From: Cannabis sativa
Taxonomy: Eukaryota > Streptophyta > Magnoliopsida > Rosales > Cannabaceae
Length of the DNA: 64,000 bases
NCBI RefSeq assembly: GCF_029168945.1
Contig: NC_083604.1
Coordinates: 39,923,686-39,987,685 of the forward strand
Reading direction: 5' to 3'
Part shown: in pieces, positions 1 through 12,677 of the stretch
How the letters are laid out: each line of letters starts with the position of its first letter
How positions within the stretch are numbered: position 1 is the stretch's first letter
Program-made: the position numbers and the translations under genes
The notes under the pieces: generated by a model
What the model was told of the DNA's origin: nothing
Seen by the model: only the letters and a program-made list of their open reading frames with translations
The model's database searches: none

Positions 1-32
1 AACCCACGGGCATTCCAACTCATAAGACTCAT
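1..32 (-). pseudogene. LINE ORF2, 5' end (cut by window edge)
   Basis: Read on the minus strand, an ATG at 32-30 opens a frame beginning MSLMSWNARG. Plant L1-type LINE ORF2 proteins usually start this way, at the first strand of the endonuclease domain (motif SWN.RG). The ATG overlaps the stop codon of the upstream frame (ATGA arrangement). Only about ten codons are visible because the window ends, so whether the element is intact further left cannot be seen. The identification rests on this short motif and on the adjoining ORF1-like tail. Confidence 0.55.
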
Positions 33-265
33 TTTTCTGGGCGGGGTTGCTCAGCAACACCCGCCTGATGAAAAGGAGAGTCCGCATCAGTGGAAGCTTC
101 ATTGATCACAGGTCCAGCACGAGCTCTTTTGAGGATGTTTCTAAGAGAATCTCCAACCATAACAGAGTGAGGGAGAAAAGCAGACCTTTTGGCACCAGCA
201 ACCGCTTTACCCTTGGCCTTCTCAGTGATCCTTTCAATATTTTGGAGAGGAACAAAATGTTACCT
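29..265 (-). pseudogene. LINE ORF1 C-terminal fragment
   Basis: An open minus-strand frame runs from about 265 down to a TGA at 31-29 and directly precedes the ORF2 start. The peptide is basic and Pro/Ala-rich, as in the variable tail of plant LINE ORF1 (gag-like) proteins. It stops abruptly at a TAA near 260, with AT-rich non-element sequence beyond. This fits a 5'-truncated insertion, the usual state of LINE copies. No zinc knuckle is visible, so the call depends on the neighbouring ORF2 start. Confidence 0.4.
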
Positions 266-700
266 TTGATTATTCTTAATATAAAATACCCATATTTGTA
301 ATTTTTCCTTATTTTATACATTATTATCTTTTTATTTGTTGAATAAGTATTATATTAATATTTATACTATATTAATTTAGGTTGGAAATGGATAAGTAGG
401 AAAAGGATATTCCTGGTTAGAAAATTCGGAATATGAGAATATACAACCTGTCTCGAGTCTCAAAAGAGTACTAAAAGTAAAATGGCAGCTTGATCAAATT
501 TCCAAACACAGTTGACATCTCATCTCAGCCGTCCGATGAAAATAAATTTGTCAATTGACTTTTCACTGTTGAAATTTGAAAACGTAAAAACCAGAGAAGA
601 ACATGATCAAAGTCTCTGATCAGAGACAACGCTTTCCTTCTTCATTTAAAAGATAGATAAACATCAATTTACAAAAAATTTAGGAAAAAAAAAAACTTGA
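266..700. other. AT-rich intergenic DNA
   Basis: No coding potential or recognisable repeat was seen between the LINE fragment and the small gene candidate at 761-982. Confidence 0.5.
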
Positions 701-760
701 GATATGATCAATATACAACTCTCACAATCATACAAAAAATAAAAAAAAATAAAAAAAAGC

Positions 761-982
761 TTAAGCAGAGAAGAAACCATCAGAAGCAGCAAGACCAATC
801 TGGGTTTTGGGTTCCAACAAAGTCTTCAAAAACTCCATCTTCTGTGGTCCAATCTTTTCCACGACAGATTGAGCCACCATTGAAACACATGAGACCATAC
901 TAATTTCTTGGTTTCCTTCCTTTCTCGAATGACTCACTCTTCTCTCGAATTCCTCTGCTACAAGAATAGCAATGTCTGTCAT
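761..982 (-). CDS. small 73-aa protein, function unknown
   Basis: The frame runs from ATG at 982-980 to a stop at 761 and encodes 73 aa starting MTDIAILVAEEFERRV and ending in SDGFFSA. I chose this ATG rather than the upstream in-frame one at 1060 because the extra 26 residues are Lys-rich and low-complexity, and because a TATA box at 1078-1086 would put transcription start near 1050, leaving a short leader. The peptide is balanced in composition, probably helical, and lacks a signal peptide or membrane segment. It looks like a conserved short plant protein, but I do not recognise the family. No intron is needed. It lies between a LINE fragment and AT-rich DNA. Confidence 0.5.
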   Translation of the reverse strand: MTDIAILVAEEFERRVSHSRKEGNQEISMVSCVSMVAQSVVEKIGPQKMEFLKTLLEPKTQIGLAASDGFFSA

Positions 983-1077
983 TTCTTCTTCAATATATAA
1001 GTAAATGTGTTTTTTTTCTTTTGTGTCACACTTATTTTTCTTACACTTGATGAAAAACAATGTTAATTTGGTAGGAA

Positions 1078-1086
1078 TATATATAG
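1078..1086 (-). promoter_or_regulatory. TATA box of the small minus-strand gene
   Basis: On the minus strand the sequence reads CTATATATA about 95 bp upstream of the chosen ATG at 982. Its spacing to a plausible start site near 1050 is typical of plant promoters. Inferred from sequence only. Confidence 0.35.
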
Positions 1087-4000
1087 CATTGTTTGGAGTG
1101 GTGAAGGAGTTAAAACAGAGTTTGGATAAGGCTTACAGATGGGCTTTTATTTTTTAATTATTATTTATTCAAAGTACTTTATTTTTTAATATTGGAGGTG
1201 GTATTGGTTGGTGGTTTTTCATACGTGGGGCTTAGTTAGATCCAGTTTTCTCTGTGGACTTGTACCCTTGGAATCTGTCCTAGACATATGATACCCACCA
1301 TATTTATTTTCATAGAAACTAACCCAAACACAACCATATATTTTACTTAGTTGAAGGGAAAATGCGCCATCTGTCCCATTATTATTATTTTTTGAAAGAA
1401 TCATCTGTCCCATTGTTATTATAATGAAAATGAAAACTATTTCATACATGTATTTTTTTTTGGATAATTGGTAGGATTAGATGTTTCTCGGCAAATGGTA
1501 GGAAAATGAAATAATTTAATTAAAAAATGCAACGCAGTTTTCAAATTATTGTTCAAAAATATTTAATAATGTGAGAAAACTTTACGTAAGGATCAAGCAA
1601 TAGTAGTTTCTTGATCTTAGGCCCTAGGGTATAAATCAAAAAAGTTAGTGATAAGAGATCTATTAGCTAGATACGGAGTTAGTATACGATTATTATTGTT
1701 TATGAAATTTATTATTATAAAAGTTTAACCAATTAACTTAAAGGTAAATGTTAATCATGGAATGTATGTTTTATGTTTTAGTGTAAAATACTACACCCTT
1801 CTAGAATGTTTCTTCTTCTTTTCCTATATATCACTCAAAGTTTTTATAATGTTTTTCATGGCATTTGAAATAATTATATGGTACAAACACCATGTCAAAT
1901 GATAATAAAACTTTAATTTACAACATTGAAAAACATGCTGATCCAAAGTGAGATATTTGCATGATTAAAGAAAAAACAAATTGAAAGGGATCCTATTTTT
2001 ATTTCAATAATATGAACTATATGGTTGCATATTTTATTCAAAATCCAAATCAAAGTTGTGGTTGTGGGGTTATATAATTTATGGGGAACTTATAAAGAAA
2101 CTGTAAAATAGAAGAAAGTTTACAAAAATAATATTAGAATATGGAGTTTTTTTTTTACATTTTTATTATACTAACTTTACAAAAATGTTGTATTTTAGTA
2201 AAAAAAAAAAAAATCCCCAAAAAACAATCTTAGAACAACTTAACAAACAACTATAAAACAACAAAAATATAACTGCAAAGCAATAGAAAAATAAAAAAAA
2301 TATTAACATAATTGCAATAAGCAAAATTATATAAACTCGTCGATATGTTTTTATATTACGATTTTTTTTTACTTAGTTTTGACAGCTTAATTTATTTTTT
2401 TATGTTATTACATTAGCCTTTTCATGGAAATTATTGTGGCAACTTTATTCTTTCAACTTATTTTTTTTTCTTTCCTTTTATGAGTTATTAATAGTTAAAA
2501 AATAACTATAAACACCGATAAACAACATAAAAATAACCAAACAAATGTATATATACAATAAAAGATTGTCTTGGATAAACTGAAAATATACATAATCTTA
2601 GAAATAATTGCATGAGGATACGCACTTTTCATTTTATTTTCGGAAATGTCCTTATTTATATTAATATAAATAATACTGTCAGTTTTTTAATTATTTTGTA
2701 CGCACGCATACCGAAATAAACAACTTTACTTTTAAAGAAGTTAAAAATTATTTTTACTGGAATAACACAAAATATTTTTTTTTTGGTCAGACTTTTTGTA
2801 TTTTTTCCTTACTTTTATTTTTTTGTCAGATTTTGTCAAATCATTTATTTTTGTTTTGTTTACTTTTTTTTTTTGAAAAATTTTATCTTTTGTTACGTTT
2901 CTTTTTATTAAGTGTTGTTTTTTACTACATTTGTTTAATAAAGAGCTTTCCCTTTATTTTTTTTCTTTTTTATATTTTTTAAAAGTTATAAAATAATCTT
3001 ATAAAGTAACTCTCTCTCTCTCTCTTAATATTTAATAGTTACTAAATTGTACATTAGCTTAATTTGTAAAATAATTTGATAAGTTTCAAAATATTATAAG
3101 GAAACCACATTATTTCTTAAAATATATAACAATAAACGCTTTATTACTTTAAATAAAATTTAATGTATCAAACAACTTAATAAGTTACTAATTTTTTTTA
3201 TTATTTTTATACTTAGACATTACAAAATTAAATAAAAATAGATTTGTTTGTATAAAACTATTTTAATAAATTTATAAAATAATTTTTAAATAAATTGAAT
3301 AGTATCTGAAACATCATATGAGTTACATTAAAAGAAAAAGAAAAAAAAAAAGCAACCTCATTGTATCTTAAACAATAAAATAACATAATATAGCCTAAAA
3401 ATATAAAAAAGAAACAAAAAAAGTTTCTTTTAATATTAATCGTCCTTCTTTGGAGACCAAATGGTTATTTTATTATTTATATACGTGTAAAATTCTGAAA
3501 TACATTTTTTAATTGAAAAGTAACCAATTGATATCTTATTCACATCAAAAGCAACTAAATGGTTGCTTTTTTCAAAACTCCCAAAAAGCGAAAAAATTTT
3601 GGAAACGATATTTTTCTATTTTTTCTATTTTCGGTAATTGTTTTGAATTTCGGTATGTATGCTGACGTGGCACAACGGTATTTGTGCAAATAATTTTCTT
3701 AAAAGTATTTTTGTAAATAAAATCAATTTTAGGTATAATATTGAAAAACCCCCCTAAACTAAACAACAACTGTACAAGAAAAAATACATAAAAATAACAA
3801 AAAGATAACTATAAAACAATTATAGAACACCTAAACAACAACATAAAAATAACTTGTAAAATAACAAAAAGACAACTATAAATCAACAAAAAATAACATG
3901 ACATCAATCTTGTTAAAATACGTAAATCACTCATAAATTAACTCTGAATAAACTACAAAATATTAAAAAATATATATGTACTACTTTTATTAATCATGTA

Positions 4001-4108
4001 ATAGATAGAAAAACATAAGAAGAATGCTCTTAATTTTTTTTGTAAGAGAGAGAAAGAGTATAAAAAAAATAAGATATAAAAATGTACACTTATTATATAT
4101 ATTTATAT
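1087..4108. other. AT-rich non-coding DNA
   Basis: Long AT-rich stretch with homopolymer runs and a short (CT)n tract near 3009-3024. Short open frames here (for example 1219-1449 and 3572-3769) have no protein-like composition. No gene or element was identified. Confidence 0.5.
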
Positions 4109-4990
4109 GGAAGAGGTTTCAATGGTTACACTTTTATTATAACCATCATGGTTACATTTTTTTAAGCCATTGGATTACTATTAAATGGTTGTAATTAATT
4201 TAGAAATTAAATAAAAATAAATAATAAATAACTTGTAACCTGAAAGTAACCTAATAATTTCTTTCCTAATAAAACTTTAATTAAGATTAATTATATTTTA
4301 AAATTAAATTAATTATAATTATTAATTATTTTTTTGCAATTATTTACTATATAAGGATTTTTTAGCAATTTACTTTTTTGCACTTAAATTATTTAAAATT
4401 TTATAGCAAAACTTTTTATAATTTAAAATTATACACATATAATTTTATAATTTAAATTTTATTATACTTGTAATCTTAATTTTAAATTATTACACTTAAT
4501 TGTTTAATTTTTTTATTTAAATATTTAAAAAGTAAAAATTGGAATAAGTTGAAGGATTTTTTAGAAAAAAAAAATGGATGCACTTGTTATCGATTGACTA
4601 GTTTGAGACCTCATACTTAGTTCATCTAGTTGTAACAAAATAATTAAATATCATTAAAAAAAAATTAATTATTTAAAAATTTATTATAAGAAGAGAATTT
4701 TAATTTGTGTCAAAAGAAGTTTAATTTTGTAAAAAAAAATAAATTTTATTGTAAATATTACAATTAAATGGCTTAATTATTAAAATAATTAGAGTAAGGA
4801 TTTAAATATAAATATTAATTGCTAAAAGAGGTCTTGCTAAATATTTAATTAATTATTTTAAGAAAATAGTTAATTGTAATTAATTAATTTTAAAAAAGTA
4901 ATGTCTACCTATTAGTAACCTGCTATTACAGGTCACAGAAAAATGTAACCATATGGTTACAATAAAAATGTAACCGTTGAATAGTCACCC
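4109..4990. mobile_element. MULE-type MITE, about 0.88 kb
   Basis: The ends are imperfect terminal inverted repeats of about 55 bp. The left end begins GGAAGAGGTTTC and the right end, read inward on the other strand, begins GGGTGACTATTC. Both continue into a shared block containing GGTTACA twice and TTTTATT. Outside each end lies the same 10-bp sequence, ATATTTATAT, at 4099-4108 and 4991-5000. A 9-10 bp target duplication with long inverted repeats starting in G is characteristic of Mutator-like elements. The interior is AT-rich with no transposase frame, so it is non-autonomous. Confidence 0.7.
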
Positions 4991-5024
4991 ATATTTATAT
5001 ATATAAAGATAAAAAAATTAGTTT

Positions 5025-5146
<122 letters not shown>

Positions 5147-5640
5147 GTCAGCAACTGACTTAAAAAAAAGTGTAAGTCAATGTTGACTAAAAAAATATAA
5201 AGAAGATAAAAAAAAAATTGAAGCTTTAATAAGTAAAAGACAGTAAAAAAAACTAAGTAGGAAAAGTATAAATGTAAAAATTTACTTGTCAAAGTATAAA
5301 TGTAAGGTTTAGAAATATTTTAGTATTTGGTATAAATTTCTCATAATTTAATGGGGAACATAAACATTAAGCCCACACATAACAAAGAAAGAGGATTTTA
5401 ATATTTACTAGGAGCATTTCCAATGGAGTGTTAAAATAGTAGTGTAATTCTATATTTTAACAAGTTTAAGAAAATTAGGTCTTCAATGGTGTGCTAAATT
5501 TTTGTTAAATTTGGCATAAGATATTATATTATGCCAAATTTGGCACACAATAAATGTAACTTTTATAATTACAGTTTTTTCATTGATCATTAATAATTTA
5601 ATATACATTTATGGGAAATTACGGGAAAAGTCCTTAAAAA
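5147..5640. other. AT-rich spacer with one MITE-like end
   Basis: Mostly AT-rich. At about 5411 the sequence GGAGCATTTCCAATGG resembles the terminus of Tourist-type MITEs, and internal TTTGGCATAA/TTATGCCAAA forms a hairpin near 5515-5540. I could not find a matching opposite end. Confidence 0.3.
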
Positions 5641-7300
5641 GTTTACTTGGGTGTATATAAGTCATCAATCTCATTCATACATGAAGTTGTGACTTGTATT
5701 GTACAGAGAATTAAAATCATTTAGCTATGAATAAAACAGTCTAGAATATATTAAAGTTTAAGAATCTTTAATCAATGGTTGCTAGTGCAGTTCACTAATG
5801 TCTGATATTCGGTGCAAGTAATCTCGATTCGGATTACTGATGTAGCATGAGATCTAAGTGAAGGTTTTGTATATAATAGAGATTATATATTGCAAGGACC
5901 AATATGTAATTAAACTATCTTTAACAAACATGCCATTTACTATAAAGATCAAATTAATAATATAATAATGATCAATGGTAGATTGGCCTGAATACTGAGT
6001 AATCATGAACTCATGTTCATGTTATTAGTTTCTTTGATTCACTCATCAAGGTTTCTCAGAGAAGATAATTCTTACAACTTCTGCTTCGAGAATCTAATAA
6101 TATGGATAGTTAGAAACATGATCTACAATTATGGAATCCTGATTTTCTTAACGGATCAAATATTGGTTCCCTGTATGTGTTAATTCTGGAACTAAAAAGT
6201 TGAGCGTGAATTTAGATTGGATCTAAATTATACTTTCACTAGTGAATTAACAAAACTAAAGGATAAAGAAGTAATTAGAAGAGTAAAATGATAATTTGAC
6301 CAAAACTAATAATAAACCAACACAATGAGGGCTAATCACTGGAATTGATTATATCAATGGACACTGTAATAAAACTCAGTAAATATAATTCTATAATTAC
6401 TGAGAGTTCAATTCCATATTTATAGTGGAGTAATCATAGAATTAATAAATATGATTATTTGGTTGATGAGATTCAATAAATAATCTAGTTTATTGGAGTT
6501 TAAAGTTATAGGTCTGTGGTCCTCGGATCACCACCTTGAAACACTATCAAAGGGAAGGATTAAAACTATATATGAAAGTTCGGAAAAATCTATTTTGAAT
6601 TGTCACAATAGTAATTATTTATTTTATAATAGATAATTTACTTTCAAATTAATTAATTAAATAAATTGGGATAAGATAAATTTTAGGACAAAAGACACAT
6701 TTCTTCTCTTAATCAAGACGGAGGGAGGCACCACCTAGATTGTGTCTAAACACAGTGTAGGCGCCACCTATATAGGTGTCCTCACTTGATTTATTTTTGG
6801 GTTAATTAATTAATTAACTTAAAATATTCTCTCAAGTGGTTGAAAGATTCCATCAATCAGTTATATATAGAATACAAATACCTATAAGATAATTTGGTTA
6901 TATTATTTATTCAAATAACTTAGTATGATTTAATTAATAATTTTGAATAATTAAATAAAAAAATTATTGAGTTTATTTAATATATCGTATAAACAAAATT
7001 CAAATCAAAATACAAAATTTAATAAATGTACGTAACTTTTCTAAAAGCCCAAAAAGGATTAACTAGTTTACATTTTTCTCTCCATCGCTACAGCAAGATT
7101 GTTGTTGCTCATGTGTTGAGAATACAAGAACTTTATATACGTTATTCTTCTACTAGCCCACACTACTCTTTGTGTGTGGTGAAAAATCTGGAAGATCAAG
7201 GTATGAGTTTTGTTATCACTGTTTGGAGAATACAACATACGAAAAGATTTGAGGATCCCTAATAGGCTTTGAGAGGTAAATATTATTTTCATTTATTTAC
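5640..7300. mobile_element. old LTR-like repeat, boundaries uncertain
   Basis: The block has no coding frame but shows the texture of a Copia-type LTR and leader: repeated phrases about 'ATACTGAGTAATCATGAAC', a TATA-like element near 6866, and a GT-rich 3' part ending near 7262. It resembles in style the Copia LTRs at 52.5-62.4 kb but is clearly diverged. Neither target duplication nor TG/CA ends could be placed. It could be a solo LTR or another repeat type. Confidence 0.3.
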
Positions 7301-7384
7301 ATTCTATTTAATATATATACATATGGTGATCTTTAGCATATGGTACAATGATAATCAGTAATAATTGTTCCACTACGTAGCTAA

Positions 7385-9770
7385 TTTAGTACCATAAAAC
7401 CAATAGAAATTGGTTGAGCCACAGTTTCAACAACACCTCCTTAACTGCTTTTGATAAAAGGCGAACCTTCCAACTCTAAATCTGTTTTTGCATTTTGTCT
7501 TTTAAGAACCCCAGAATAGTACCTTTATATCTACTCATTATACAAGGAAGACCCAAGTAAATGATGCTTTCATCCGCTTTTTCCATTCCAAGAACTCCAC
7601 AAATTCGGATTCGAGCAGCCAAAGGAATGTTTGTGCCGAAGAAAATAGAAGACTTAGCATACTTAGCTTTCTGTCCAAAGGCCAATTCAAAAGTACTCAA
7701 TAACTGTAACACATTGGCAGCCTCCCTATCATTAGCTCGATAGTATAAATAACTATCATCTATAAAGAGAATATGGGAAATAGTTGGGGCTCCATTTTCT
7801 ACTTTACAACCCTGTAAGTCACCTTGTCGCTCAAATTTTCTTATTAGTACAGAGAAGCCCTTAGCAAAAAGAAGGAAAAGGTAAGGAGACAAAGGATTTC
7901 CCTGGCGAAGACCACGAGTTGGGAAAATAAGGCCCATCTCACGACCCTCATTAACAACCATATATTGGACAGAAGAAACTGTGATTAGTAAAAAGATCCA
8001 CTATACAAGAGTCAAATCCTATCTTAAGCGTCATGTAACCCTCTTTACTAAGGCCCAACTTTAAAGCCATGTAACCCTCTTTACCCTTGCGTTTTTTTCT
8101 TTTTTTTTGAGGTAATGCATAACCTCAAAAGAAACCATAATATTGTTGGATATCAATATTCCTAGGATAAAAGCACTCTAAGTGTCAGAAATAATATGAG
8201 GAAGAAAGACTTTCAAGGGACTGGCAAGTACTTTAGATATGATCTTGTTGAGCACATTGCATAATGAAATGGGTCTCAAATCTCCCATTGTTGCTGGATT
8301 CTTCTTTTTAGGAATTAGAACAATATTAGTCTTACTCAAATTAATAAGTCGCAAACACGAATGGAAAAAATCCTTAACTTGAGCAATGACATCACCTCCC
8401 ACCACTGACCAATATTTTTGAAAAAAACCTGAAGTCATACCATCAAGACTTGGGGACTTATCTGGGTGCATTTGGAAGAGGACTTTGCAAACTTCCTCAT
8501 CAGTAACATCACAAAGAAATTCCACATTGTGATTAAAAGAAACTTAAGGCTAAATACCATCCACCACATCAAACTAGTTTGACTTAAAAGAAGAGAAAAG
8601 CTCGGTAAAATAATTGAGAATTACATTAGATAAACCATTATCCCAATCAACCCAAGAACCTGAATCACCTTGCAGCTTATAAAGAATATTACTTTTCTAC
8701 TTAGAAGTAGCTTTAGCATGGAAGAACTTGCTATTCTGGTCACCTACTTCAAGCCACAATTGTCTAGAGCACTACCTCTAAAAAACTTCCTTTTGCGTTA
8801 AAATTTCATATAGTTTTTCCTCTGCCTTCTAGTACTGATCCAAAGACTAAGGATCACAAGCCTTTTTCAAACTGCTAATTTCTTTCTTACAAGAAGAAAT
8901 ACATTGTTTAAATTGCCCCAAGCCAATCAATTCTCACCACTAAGCTTGATTTTATCACCCACCGATTTATTTATCCCCGAGTTCCAGCTATCTTTGACGA
9001 TTTGAAGATACGGTGGCTCACGAAGCCAAGTATTTTCAAATAAAAAATGATGAACTGGTTGAACAAAGCTACGTACCACAAGTTCAAGTAACAAAGGGCA
9101 ATGATTAGAAATTGAAGCTTAAACAATTGAGTTGAATTAAACATTTCAGACTAATCAATATTCACCGAGGAACGATCAAGACGAACTTCTATCCAATTTT
9201 CAGTACCTTGACCTCTTTCCCAAGTAAAGGGATAGCCAAATAACTCCATATCATGAAGGTGACAATCCACCACAGCTCGTTGAAAACCTTCCAAAATCCA
9301 TTGAGGATATGGATTACTTCCTTTTTTATTCAAGTGAGAGAGAGTGTCATTAAGATTACCAATTACACACCATGGAAGAACATTCTTAGAGGAAAGGGAA
9401 CGTAATATATCTGAGGTCTTAAAATGTTAACATCGGTTGGGTTCTCCATACAACACGTTAACTGGAAAAAATTTACACGATCCACTCCAATTTTTATATC
9501 AACATCAGTGTGACACACAAAATACCCCAACAAATGAACATTTTCTTTATGTTGTCATAACAAAGCAACACCACCACTATGACCCTTAGCATCCACCAAA
9601 AAAGCACCATAAAAACTAATAGTAACCTGTAACTGTTCCACAACATCTTGTCGACACAGAGTTTCACAAACAAAAATAAAGTTGGGCTTCTTATGGACCA
9701 CAAGGTTTGTTAGGAATCTAAAAGCCTTTGGGTTTCCAAGTCCACGATAATTCTAACTTAAAATACTCAT
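7385..9770 (-). pseudogene. outer LINE ORF2 (endonuclease plus reverse transcriptase), decayed
   Basis: Minus-strand L1-type LINE ORF2. It starts at ATG 9770-9768 with MSILS, an in-frame stop, then NYRGLGNPKAF, the endonuclease start. Endonuclease pieces follow at 9703-9494 and 9333-9151. Reverse transcriptase pieces lie at 8525-8178 (PDKSPSLDGM and GDLRPISLCN motifs) and 7961-7476 (GLRQGNPLSPYLF, a FADD-box remnant FIDDS, and YLGLP). Stops and frameshifts separate the blocks. The frame dissolves near 7385 shortly after SWKVRLLS, so the thumb, zinc-binding and RNase H regions are missing. At about 2.4 kb it is well short of a complete ORF2 (about 3.9 kb). Its ORF1 lies upstream, split by another LINE. 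Confidence 0.8.
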
Positions 9771-10486
9771 GATAAGCGATGGACTTGGAGACCAGCACCC
9801 ACTAAAAGCTCATTTTTTGAGCCTACATTAGAGTTATTATTATCCACCCTATCCACATCAGTGCAACCCACCATCTCTTGTTAAATATTAGTTGACCCAG
9901 TTGGCCCATCAAATGAAAGCCTTTACGTTTAAGCTCTAAGATTGTAAGATCTTCTTCATTAATTTAATTTCCATCCTCAACAATTAAATCTAGCTCATTC
10001 CCTTCCACATAACTAGCTGGCGCGTCATTCAAAGACATTGACACTTTTTAGGAAAAACATATCTACCAATAGTAGAACTATCTACCTGATTTGTGGGATT
10101 GAGATCAAACACCTTTGATCTTGCGTGAATCTCTCCACCACTAATTACGACTAGAGAATTCAAAATTGATGGGTTTTCCATTTTCCAAACGTTCTCGCTG
10201 GAAAAGCCATGAACACCACATTCAACTTTAATACACCTATCAAACTTGGTATCTTGTAGTTTAGTATGTAATCATTTCTCCGTAATAAGCTTCATTTGGC
10301 TTCTTAATGGCTTTCATAAAAGGACCGTAAAGCTTGACAATTTTCTCTACTGGAGTATCAAACAATGTCACACAAAAATGTTTCGAATGACCTAAAAGAC
10401 CATAGATAAAGTAGAATGTGAGAAAATTTTCATACTTGAACGTAATCTAAATAAACTCGGTCTTTCATTTCCACAGTTTCATCTTC
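9771..10486 (-). pseudogene. outer LINE ORF1, C-terminal part
   Basis: The minus-strand frame matches the zinc-knuckle region of plant LINE ORF1. A KYENFLTF block and GLLGHSKHFC correspond to the usual CxxCGxxGHxxxxC knuckle, with the first cysteines lost. LFDTPVEKIVKLYGPFMKA follows. Several stops interrupt it. The upstream half of the same ORF1 resumes at 12326-12677 on the far side of an inserted LINE. Confidence 0.65.
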
Positions 10487-12325
10487 TTTTTTTTTATCAA
10501 GAAGGAACATCTTCATTAATCACAAACAATTACAAACAAAGCCAAGCTGAAAACAAACTCAGCTGCTAAAGAAACACACTTATTTACAAAATAAATGCTC
10601 TATATACTTCCTCTCATACCTATTCAAGCTCCCTCTTTTTGCTATTGTTAATCTATAAAATATGACTTTTGTTATATCTTGTACAATTCTTGTAGCTGTG
10701 CTTGAGTAATCATTGAAAACACAATCATTCCTATTAATCCACAATCTATAAATCATAACAACCATGATAGAGGTAAATATTCTACATAATCTATTTTTAC
10801 TAATGTGCACCAGCCAATTTTTCCAAGCTTGAAACTCTTTCGGCCAAGGCCTTGCTCCCAGCCAAATACTCACCTGATCAATCACCCTTTCAGAAAGGCT
10901 ACAGTCAAAGAAAAGGTGTTGATTTGATTCAGCAGCTTCAGCACAAACCGGACACTCATTGCTGTCCAAAAAGACCCGAAAACTGAGGAAATTTATCTCT
11001 TGTTAACAGCTGAGCATTGACAGCTTGCCACAAGATGAACCGATGTTTTGGAACATTAATCGAGCTCGAAATACTCTTGTTATAAATGAAAGGAACCTGA
11101 GATAGTTTACTGTTATATAACAGATGCGGTTTAAACTTACCTGAGGCCCTTGCACTTTGTACCTCCAAGTTGTCAAATTTATCTCTCACATGACAAAGCT
11201 TCCGCCAATACCAAATCGAGTCAAGCTTTAGAACATAGGTCCATATTGAATTGTTCTTCAGATATATGTTGTTGATCCATTTCACCCAAAGAGAATCACT
11301 TTTTTTTTAAATAGCCCAAAGATATTTTGCAAGGATGACTTGATTCCATTTGACTCCATCTTTGAACCACAACCCACCATAGTTCTTCGAAAGACAAACT
11401 TTTTCCCAACTAGCCACATGAAGCTTACTCCTATTTCCATTCCAACCCAAAAGGAAGCCTCGACAAAGTTTTTCAATCTTCTTCGTTATACTTTGAGGGA
11501 GAATGAATATGCTCATCCAGTGGTTATGGAGTCCAAGTAACACTGAATGGATAAGTTGCGATCTTCCTGTAAAGGAAAGATGTCTGCTAGCCCAATTATG
11601 GAGTCTTGGCTTAATTTTCTTTAAGATCACATCACAGTCTTCCACTCTCTATTTGGTTGGTCTCAAGGGGACTCCCAAATATTTCAGGCGGAACTTGCCT
11701 TCAGTGAGGTTTATTTCTCTCAGGATGGCATGTTTAGCCTTGTTATCAACCCCTCCCAAATAAATTTGGGATTTGTTGGTGTTGATAGCCAGACCCGATG
11801 TAGCATAGAACTCATTCATGACATCCTTGAGAATTTGAATGGACTGAATATTGACCTTACTAAATAAAATTAGATCATCAGCAAAACAGAGATTGACTAT
11901 TTTGAGACTTTTGCATAAGGGGTGATACCTGAAGTTGGATTGATTGGCTGCCATGGATAGTCTCCTTGTTGAATACTCCATAATCAAGACAAAGAGGAGG
12001 GGAGAAAGGGGATACCCTTCCCTTAGACCCTTTTTTCCATGGAAGTTGTCTTGCACTCTACCATTCATCAGAATAGAGTATGAAGTTCCGCTCAAACATG
12101 TTATACCCCAATTTATAAATCTGGCCGGCATCCTGAAGGCATTGAGCAAAGCATCTAAAATATCTCAATTCACCGTATCATAAGCTTTACTAATGTCAAC
12201 TTTGATAATGCACCTTTTGGAGATATTCTTCCTGTTGTAGTTCTTCAAAAGATCTAGAAGAATCATAATGTTGTGAGCAATTGATCACCCTTGGATAAAC
12301 GCTCCTTGATTTTTGTTCACTATGG
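10487..12325 (-). mobile_element. inner LINE, 5'-truncated, with poly(A) tail
   Basis: Minus-strand LINE 3' half inserted in the ORF1 of the outer LINE. It begins inside the reverse transcriptase at NQGAFIQG near 12320 and continues with KVDISKAYDTVN, GLREGYPLSPLLF and FADDLILFSK (frame 12149-11649). It then reads the thumb region (11645-11307) and the zinc-binding domain with PKHRFILWQAVNAQLLTRDK and CPVC..H..C (11285-10580). It ends in a short 3' UTR and a T run at 10487-10495, the complement of its poly(A) tail. Three frames are needed to read through, with a stop after DTVN. It is a dead-on-arrival copy; no clear target duplication was found. Confidence 0.8.
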
Positions 12326-12677
12326 ACACGCAAATTTGCATATAATCACACCACAAACCATAAAGTTCTTAGGCTCAGTTTAACAAATTTTACCAATGTA
12401 GTTCCCCACATTTTTCAGTATTCGTTCAGTCATGTAACCCATCTGTAGATTGTGAACTTGGACCCACAAGTTAAGAGAGTTTAAAGGGATTGTTCTCGAG
12501 TTGTCGCCCGCTTTGAGTTTTGTAATAATCAACGCTTTACGATTGAAGATCCATGGGTTACCTTCTGATACCCGGTAAAATATCGATTTTATGATAGAAA
12601 TATCGAACACCACTATCAAGTTCCTTAATATAAACTCTCATACCTGGTTTCCATAGGTCTGCCAAAGTCTGTTGCAT
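12326..12677 (-). pseudogene. outer LINE ORF1, N-terminal (DUF4283) part
   Basis: The frame from ATG 12677 reads ADLWKPGMRVYIKELDSG, then shifts frame to NPWIFNRKALIITKLKAG, LNLWVQVHNLQMGYMTERI and NVGNYIGKI. This is the DUF4283 and adjoining region of plant LINE gag-like proteins. It continues with a DYMQICVSI block and then breaks exactly where the inner LINE reverse transcriptase starts. The rest of this ORF1 resumes at 10486, so the two pieces belong to one element. Confidence 0.65.

Noticed and set aside
7026..7292. Two overlapping short frames on opposite strands
   Set aside because: They lie in an LTR-like repeat and have no domain or start context.
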